Positions 57,645-64,000 of a DNA stretch of 64,000 nt are shown in pieces (the first letter of the stretch is position 1; every line of letters starts with the position of its first letter). A model generated the notes under the pieces. The model did no database searches, was not told where the DNA came from, and saw only the letters and a program-made list of their open reading frames with translations. Origin of the DNA: Pteria penguin (lineage: Eukaryota > Mollusca > Bivalvia > Pterioida > Pteriidae); assembly GCA_035048485.1 (NCBI GenBank), contig CM068593.1:2357535-2421534 (forward strand). The letters run 5' to 3'. The translations under genes and the position numbers were made by a program.

Positions 57645-57945
57645 TCAGTATGTTTTGGAGAGGCATGGTGATTGTGGTTAAATTTCTTCCGCACGTCTTG
57701 GATAGACATGGCGATTGTGGTTAAAATGCCTTCCGAACGTTTTGGACAGGCATGGGAGCTGTGATTTAAATTATTTCCATACGTTTTAGACAGGCATGGC
57801 AGTCGTGGTTAAAATGTCTTCCGTACGTTTTGGACATTCATGGTGGTTGTGCTTAAACTGTCTTCCGTAAGTTCTGGACAAGCATGTCGGTAGTAGTTAA
57901 AATGTTTTTCCTGCATTTTGGACAGGCATGGCGGTTGCGGTTTAA
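57645..57945 (+). repeat. 44-bp minisatellite downstream of the protease gene
   Basis: About seven diverged copies of GTTTTGGACAGGCATGGCGG followed by TTGTGGTTAAAATGTCTTCC. The last copy runs straight into a family A core copy. Confidence 0.9.
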
Positions 57946-58000
57946 CAGGACGTGCTTATTCTTCTCCAGCCACCTCTTATATTTATGGGGTTCATAACTA
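57940..58000 (+). repeat. Dispersed repeat family A, core copy
   Basis: AACAGGACGTGCTTATTCTT followed by CTCCAGCCACCTCTTATATTTATGGGGTTC in two blocks. A decayed version of the core plus its TGGGGTTC flank. Confidence 0.6.
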
Positions 58001-58084
58001 TATACCATGGGTACTATTAATATTATGAATATCACTCACCAATTGACCGATTTGCAATGCAAGTCCCATCGAAAAATCTATCTA

Positions 58085-58210
58085 TCTGTATGTCAGTCGG
58101 GCGTCAAACGGTTTGATTTCTTGTCTACCACTAATGATACCTACGTCAGACGTGGTAGGTTTGTAGACATTGATGACTTCTTCCCATCTTGACATCGCCG
58201 AGGTTTGAGA
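58085..58210 (+). repeat. Repeat B unit, left of the reverse transcriptase
   Basis: GGTTTGATTTCTTGTCTACC, ATGATACCTACGTCAGACGT and GGTAGGTTTGTAGACATTGA recur, diverged, in two or three units at about 60595-60860 on the other side of the retroelement. Confidence 0.6.
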
Positions 58211-58679
58211 TTCCACTGCGCTACACTACAACCCTTGACAAATTTCGATACATAAAAAATCTAAAAATTAGAATGTATTTTCGCTGATTTGTTAAGTTTG
58301 TTATAGCATTGCATACATACAAATTCCATCATTATTGCGAGGAATAACACATAATACATAGCGAAGTTCATAAAACACATGATGTTTTTCCAAAAAGGTA
58401 AACAACGTTTATTTAATCCAGTAGATTCGTTACATACAGTACAAACACTTGACGCAGGCATGCTTATTTTTATGTTTTCTTTTTATCACGTGTGTATCAC
58501 GACTTATCTTGTTTCTGATTGGACCATCTATGCTGTCGACAGCCCAATTAATGTAAAGATGATGGATAAATCCAAACCACAAGTCCAAAAATCATGAAAC
58601 CATAGGACATACAAAATCAGTGAAAATGAAAAACAAATGGAAAATAACAAAATATGTCTACTTGAAGAGCATATGTGAA

Positions 58680-58760
58680 CCCCTGTGATGGAGTGAGATC
58701 AGGTGCCTGGGGAGAGTGAGCATCTCCTGCTTGCTAGCAACACCCGTCACATATACCCCG
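58680..58760 (-). repeat. Dispersed repeat family A, copy
   Basis: GAGTGAGATCAGGTGCCTGG followed by GGAGAGTGAGCATCTCCTGC is the reverse complement of the core. The flank GCTAGCAACACCCGTCACAT matches the ACGGGTGTTGC block of the copy at 370-390. Confidence 0.7.
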
Positions 58761-58864
58761 TAGAAAGAGTCAAATCGTGTGAATTCCATATGTATCTATA
58801 TATGGAGAAGTCGAAGTAGGTAACCTTCTAGTATAGAAGGTGTCAAATCTGTGTAAAGTGATCG

Positions 58865-60560
58865 GAATCGGTCTCAGTCCAGAATATCATTTAAAAGTCT
58901 GGATAACGAGATATCATATGGAGTAATAAGAGTCTCGTAACGACCGTAGAACTTCCTCAGTGACGATGCTAGTCTAGCACATATATAACCCTGGTTGAAC
59001 AGCTTAACTGAAAGTCGCCTAGCCCTCAGAACAAAGTCATTGTAATTTGAACATGCTCTGGAATAACGTATTAACTGAGATATGAATACGCCGTATGCGG
59101 GCGATGATGGAATGTTGCTACTTATGAAAGGAAAGTTTGTGATAGCGAAATTGAAATCGTCACGTTTGTCATAGAGTGAGGTGTTCAATTGACCATAAAT
59201 GTCGAAAGACAACATAATATCTAAATACGAAGTAGAATTACTAGTTTCTGTGGTTTCTTTGACCTCCAGTTCACTTGGATAGATGATGCTAAGGTAATCC
59301 GCGAATGAAGGATTATTAATTGAAAGCAAGTAATCTATATATCTGTAAGTAAAATTGAAGCCAAGAGCCAATTGTTTTTTTTTTTTTTTCCCTTGCGAAA
59401 GCAAAGACTGAATGAACTCAGCTTCGTATGAATAAAGGAGTATGTCAGCCAGAAGCGGAGCACAGTTAGTGCCCATTGGAATGCCGACAATTTGTTGAAA
59501 AACCTTACCTCCAAACACCACAAAAATGTTATCGATAAGAAAGTTCAACATCTGAATGACAGCTGTTTCAGTGTATTTATTTTTGGAATCAGAATTTTCC
59601 CTAATCAAGTAAGTTTTATCGTGGCCTATTACTATATATTTGAATTTGCGGCTTCCGTTTTTACTAGTAAATGCATTTTGAATAATTTCCGCTAATCTGT
59701 CTTTTAATTTCTGATGAGGGATCGTTGTGTACAGAGTCGAAAAGTCAAAAGACTTGATGGAGTGAATTTTAGTAAAACTTTTTGATTTTAGATGTTCTAA
59801 CAACTCTTTTGAATTTTTAAGGATCCACATTTGATTAATTCCACTTCTAGAATATACTGTTTCGCAATATCTATGAAGGCCAGATTTAATTTCTGATAAT
59901 ATTTTTGTGAGTAGCATCGATACAGATCTTGTGGAACACTTCGAGGAACCAGCGATAAAGCGTTGTTTGTACGGAGTTTTGTGCATTTTTGGAATACAGT
60001 ACAAATATGGAAGTTCTAAATTCAATTTATTTGAGTCAATACCAAACGTATTGAGGACAGATTTATGATTCTCGAGTACTTCCGAAACCGAAAAGAGTAG
60101 GATTTCCTGGAGCTGAATTTAATCCTAATTCTTTCACTAGGCTGTCAAAGTAATATTTTTCTTACAAGTAAATGTATAATTATTAGATGCTTTATCTGCT
60201 GGTGTAATGATATAATGTTCTTGGAGGAAGGTAAGTTCTCTGACAACATCAGGATCTTTAAAAATAGATTCGAATCTGGTGTTTACAGAACCTTGTAATT
60301 TTTAAAGTTTTGATCTCAGCAGTACTGCAATAGATTTTATCCATTCCGAGAGAGTGTCGACTTGTACTTCCTCTCTTTTTGCCCATCGTGTGGCATATTC
60401 CTCGCAGCAGTTCATAATATTCTCAAAATTTTGGCTCTCACGGCGTCAGTCCAACTTTTGAATAGCGATATTTGTCAAAGGTTGTAGTGAAGCGCAGCGT
60501 AATCCCAAAACGTTGTAATGATGGAATTCTTCCCGACTGATGCGATTTTGGTTTACCTAG
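58865..60560 (-). mobile_element. Inactivated reverse-transcriptase retroelement (Penelope-like type)
   Basis: An intact stretch of 383 codons (60025-58874) begins LPYLYCIPKMHKTPYKQRF and carries FDFSTLYTTIP, GIPMGTNCAPLLAD and TYRYIDYLLSINN, then SSLRKFYGRYETL, ending LLNDILD. These are fingers and palm motifs of a reverse transcriptase of the Penelope-like kind rather than a LINE type. Damage: the catalytic YIDD is YIDY, a T-tract near 59380-59396 adds lysines (GKKKKKQ), and upstream (60026-60560) the same coding region continues (EEYATRWAKREEV; YIITPADKASNNYTF) but is broken by a stop and frameshifts. No GIY-YIG endonuclease follows the C-terminus. It may have been N-terminal, as in permuted clades, or may be lost by 5' truncation. 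Confidence 0.85.
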
Positions 60561-60594
60561 GTTCTGATGTCACGCTTCAGTGAATACACATGTT

Positions 60595-60860
60595 TCATCA
60601 AACTTTAGTGATACCATTAGTGATACCTACATTAAACATGATCGGATTGTAGACAATGACAGGTTCTTCTTGACCGATGTGAAATTTCGTAACCTTGACC
60701 ATGATGTCACGTTTCAGTGATCACAGATTGATTTTGCGTTCAGTTTGATTTCTTGCATACTATTAAATATACATATATCAAACTTAGTAGGTTTATAGAA
60801 ACCGAGGAGTTCGTCTTGACTGATACAAAATTTGGTGACTTCGACTTTATTTTTTGCTTT
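60595..60860 (+). repeat. Repeat B units, right of the reverse transcriptase
   Basis: Two or three diverged units with GATACCTACATTAAACATGA, GTAGACAATGACAGGTTCTT and AGTTTGATTTCTTGCATACT, related to 58085-58210. Confidence 0.6.
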
Positions 60861-60974
60861 GCATCCGTCATATTGTGTTTGACGGATTCATGTTTTCATT
60901 TTATTACAGTTTTATTTAGTATATATTAAAATTTTTATTTGTAATAAATGTAGAACATATATACCTTTCACTTT

Positions 60975-61001
60975 TGGGTCGCCCCTTATCAGGGCGACCC
61001 A
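60975..61001. other. Perfect 10-bp stem-loop
   Basis: TGGGTCGCCC, loop CTTATCA, GGGCGACCCA. A GC-rich perfect hairpin in AT-rich surroundings. It is not the histone stem-loop consensus, and its role is unknown. Confidence 0.7.
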
Positions 61002-61366
61002 TTGTTACAGTAGAGATCAGACTTTGGGAACCTTGCCTCTTCCTCTCCCAGAGAAGTAAAAAACGATAAGCTCCGAATATTTAGGATTTACCTCTTTACT
61101 ACTCGTTCAACACATGCGCTACCAAATCTAGTTCTCATGATCATGATTCAGTGCTATGTTTTGAGGTTGAATTTATTAATTCGTTTAGCACATCAAATGT
61201 TGACAGTATTAGTAAATGATTAAATAGTACCAGGTGAAATTCTTCTTTAATGCGTATGAATTTTAGTACAAAGCTTATGGAAATTCCCCAGAATGTTTGT
61301 CGCGTTTTTTCTATGCTACAAACAGTATCCGAGACGGAGAGAGATGAACGACACAGCTAGCTGACA

Positions 61367-61388
61367 ATGGAAGAAGTCTCGATAAATA
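61367..61388 (+). CDS. Candidate first coding exon of a small gene
   Basis: ATG and seven codons (MEEVSIN), then AATA/GTAAGTG, a good donor leaving phase 1. It would join in phase to 63197-63384. No homology is recognised, and the support is splice-site grammar only. Confidence 0.3.
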
Positions 61389-61464
61389 GTAAGTGTTTTG
61401 TCAATTCTTATTGATACAATGTGTATATACTAGTATTTGTTTTGCTGTAGAAACTATTTATAAT

Positions 61465-61700
61465 TGTTTTTTAATGTTGTAAGATGTGTAAACTTTGAAC
61501 CGTACGGCTAGTTCACTACAACGCATTGCAGAATGCAGTATTCGGTACGCCTTTGATTACACGTTACGGTACCTTAACGCCGTCGAGTTTGGCTATATTT
61601 GTCTTTTAATGTTGTATGACTTGTAAATTTTGAACCGGAGGGCCAGTTAACAACAACAACGTATTGCAGTACACAATTATTGTTCATTGTTACTCGACAT
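61465..61700 (+). repeat. Imperfect tandem duplication of about 140 bp
   Basis: TTTAATGTTGTAAGATGTGT...TTTGAACCGTACGGCTAGTT (about 61470) and TTTAATGTTGTATGACTTGT...TTTGAACCGGAGGGCCAGTT (about 61607) are diverged copies that continue through ACAACGCATTGCAG and ACAACGTATTGCAG. Confidence 0.75.
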
Positions 61701-61704
61701 TAGA

Positions 61705-63196
61705 TAACGACTAGGTCGTCATTATTTTTTAATAAACTGTTTCAATAGAAATTAGGTCAGTATGTACATGTATACATGTCATGTTCATGCAGACGGGATC
61801 ATGTTTGTATGTTGTGGCAGTAATAATAATGCCATTATCTACAATTTTCCAAAATGAAATACAACAGATTTTTATAGAACTGTTAGAAGAGTTCTGGGTT
61901 TTTGAATTCCAGATTAACAAGTAATATTTGTATTCAAATTCTCTTGCTATAAAAGTGTCCAGGAGCGAGTTCATTCATATTTAAATGGTCATTCTCAAAG
62001 TCCGACATCCGGGTATTTATAACCAGCATTCAAAACATTCGGGGTAAAGCATCGGACTTTATAATAGAGAACAATGAGCCTTCTGGTGGCAATTTCTGTA
62101 AAAAGAAATTAAAATATTTTGTCATTCAAGCAAGTAAATTTTGAATCCATGTTTTACACATTTCCGATCGTATTTTATAAGAAACCCCCTTTAGAATTGA
62201 TACAGAAGAGCATAAAGTTGTATTAATGCTACTAATGATAAACCTCGAGTTTTACCCCAAGTGACATGGCCAGACTTCTCGGGCATCTACGTAGACCAAT
62301 GGAGACAGTGACCTTACACCAACTTCGAGAATAATTCTTCTTCCATTATGTAGTGTACTCAAAGTTTGAGCCTTATACTTCATATACTGGGTACTAGTAG
62401 TAACAACTTTGCAAATTTTCTGTAACCATATTATGAATAAAGCTGTAGAATAATTGGTATAAAGTGCATAAAGAATATATATTATGTAGAGTTCTCAGAA
62501 CTGTCTGCACATAAGATTGTGGTATATTTAGTTAGATATTAATCCTTATCAAAATCTTCTTCAGGATAAGTGAACCAACAATGTCGTGAGAAAAAACAAA
62601 CCTAGTACCTCGGAGAAATATCATTAAAGATGAGGCAACAATGTAATTGTTGCACTGTGGAGGGAGGTTGTTATTGCAGATGTCACACTTTGAGACTATA
62701 TACATGTAGTAGTAACTTATATTGCAGCTTATACTTACCCGGGTGAGGTCACACTCTCAACAACACAGTAGTCAGCTGTACAGGTAAGAATGAGTCATAT
62801 TACATAGATATCTTTTAACTTTTTAGTTTGTCAGGTTGTCATTACTCGACAAAGTACACTTGCTTGTGGCTGAACATACATACTTCTCTATGCATAACAA
62901 TAAAATCACATTATCTCTTTAAGTTAGATGTGTTTGTAATTGTATTTTTGTCAGGTTTAAGTTCCAGGTTATGGTCAATATTTTTTACTATACATGTTGG
63001 ATATTACACTTTGTTCCATGAATATGGGTTATGAATAGTTTTCGAAGTTTCTCAAATCAGTAGACAATATTGTATTTTCAATCAACAGAGCTGCATACAT
63101 GATGTCTGATAATAAAGGATGAATAGATGTGTGGATAAAAAACGATAATGACTATATTAATTCATTTAGATTCATTTGAGTTTGTTCAATTTTCAG
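61705..63196. other. No supported feature
   Basis: AT-rich sequence. Intron of the candidate small gene if that gene is real. Confidence 0.5.
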
Positions 63197-63384
63197 AAAA
63201 CATCTGCTCCAGAAATAAAGAAGATAGTAGAAGATACAAGAATATGCAAGGGAGATACGGATCAGAGATTTTAGCCATTGACATGGGTACAGTTATCTGC
63301 GAAAACCAGAATCTTGCAAAACACTTTGACCGCTATGTTGAAGCTCTTGATGAAAAATTTCTTTTCACCTCAACATTTGTATAG
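63197..63384 (+). CDS. Candidate terminal exon of a small gene
   Basis: Acceptor TTCAATTTTCAG, then an open frame KNICSRNKEDSRR...FLFTSTFV and TAG. With the exon at 61367 it would give about 70 residues. The composition is protein-like (charged helix, then a mixed C-terminal part) but no family is recognised. It could equally be an exon of a gene extending elsewhere. Confidence 0.35.
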
Positions 63385-64000
63385 AAGGATGGCAGAGTTG
63401 CCATGTTCATTGACAAAGAAAGTTAGATACAGTAGATTCAAAGTTTAACAAATTCTCCATTCAGTTCATTTTCAGTGGACTGCAAAGTGATGTCACTTCA
63501 CATATTTCAAGCATAATATGATATTTGAAATACAGAAGAACTCAATGACTTATATTAATTCAAACATATTGAATTAATTGAAAGAACATGAGAAGAGTGC
63601 CATAATTTGCTAAATATATATACAAATATCAAAAATTATCTTTTTAAATATCATCATGTAAAGGATATCAGATAATGTTTCTCTTGTGTTTGTAAAAGCT
63701 TCAGGTCTCTTAAGCAAGTCATTGTCTGTATGTGATTGTACAACTTCTGATGAGGTCAGTAACTTGTTATTACTCATAGAAAAGAATGCTGGTATCTTTC
63801 CAGTTCCCTAAGTGACATTATCAGTTGAGGTTTTCTGTTTTATTGAATATGTTTTAATTTTGATATGTGGTAAAATTACCTTTTTTTTTCATTTGAAGGT
63901 TGTTTCTTGTTGAGGATGATAACTAAAAAGATATGTTGCCATCATTTTCATACTGACTCTTGAACATGTGAATAACTTGCATATAACTTTCATTTAACAT
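63385..64000. other. No supported feature
   Basis: AT-rich sequence to the window end. Confidence 0.5.

Noticed and set aside
60975..61001. Rho-independent terminator or histone 3' stem-loop
   Set aside because: Eukaryotic context, no T-run of bacterial type, and the sequence does not match the histone stem-loop consensus.

Overview
The window looks like nuclear DNA of a lophotrochozoan animal, most likely a mollusc and probably a bivalve. The grounds are intron-rich genes with GT/AG junctions, a clustered TRIM/B-box family, abundant tRNA-derived SINEs, MITEs, a Penelope-like-type reverse transcriptase, a Tc1 transposase relic, and very heavy micro- and minisatellite content. Species cannot be read from the sequence.

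Layout. (1) 0.3-12 kb holds a small TRIM-related cluster. Two single-exon beta-propeller genes lie tail to tail (2104-3057 on +, 8113-7226 on -). A B-box-only coding exon lies at 11677-11442 on the minus strand. Decayed B-box sequence sits directly upstream of both propeller ORFs, so the family appears to have split an ancestral B-box + propeller gene. (2) 12-20.6 kb is repeat-dominated: SINEs, paired-end MITEs, a broken Tc1 transposase (18194-19238), and a four-unit 386-bp tandem array with a tRNA-like Pol III promoter head (19305-20612). (3) 20.98-57.46 kb is one large plus-strand gene. I reconstructed 21 coding exons whose splice phases all agree, giving an 836-residue protein: signal peptide, ADAM prodomain, furin site RQRR, M12B zinc protease, ADAMTS-type disintegrin-like and Cys-rich region, three six-cysteine CCxxC modules, a Ser/Thr stalk, one membrane helix and a 113-residue tail with endocytic-type motifs. 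No thrombospondin repeat is seen. Its zinc motif is HExxHxxNxxHD, with Asn where Gly is usual. Its introns carry a 6.4-kb satellite, further minisatellites, a repeat array full of nuclear-receptor half-sites, and several MITEs and SINEs. (4) 57.5-64 kb holds a minisatellite, an inactivated reverse transcriptase (58865-60560, minus strand), and one weak candidate for a small two-exon gene (61367-63384).

How it fits together. The propellers and B-box are probable ubiquitin-ligase-family (TRIM) parts, and the membrane protease would process or shed surface or extracellular proteins. Nothing shows that the two loci cooperate. A recurring theme is that short pieces of dispersed repeats have been amplified in place into minisatellites: one motif family is found at nine loci in both orientations and forms two independent arrays.
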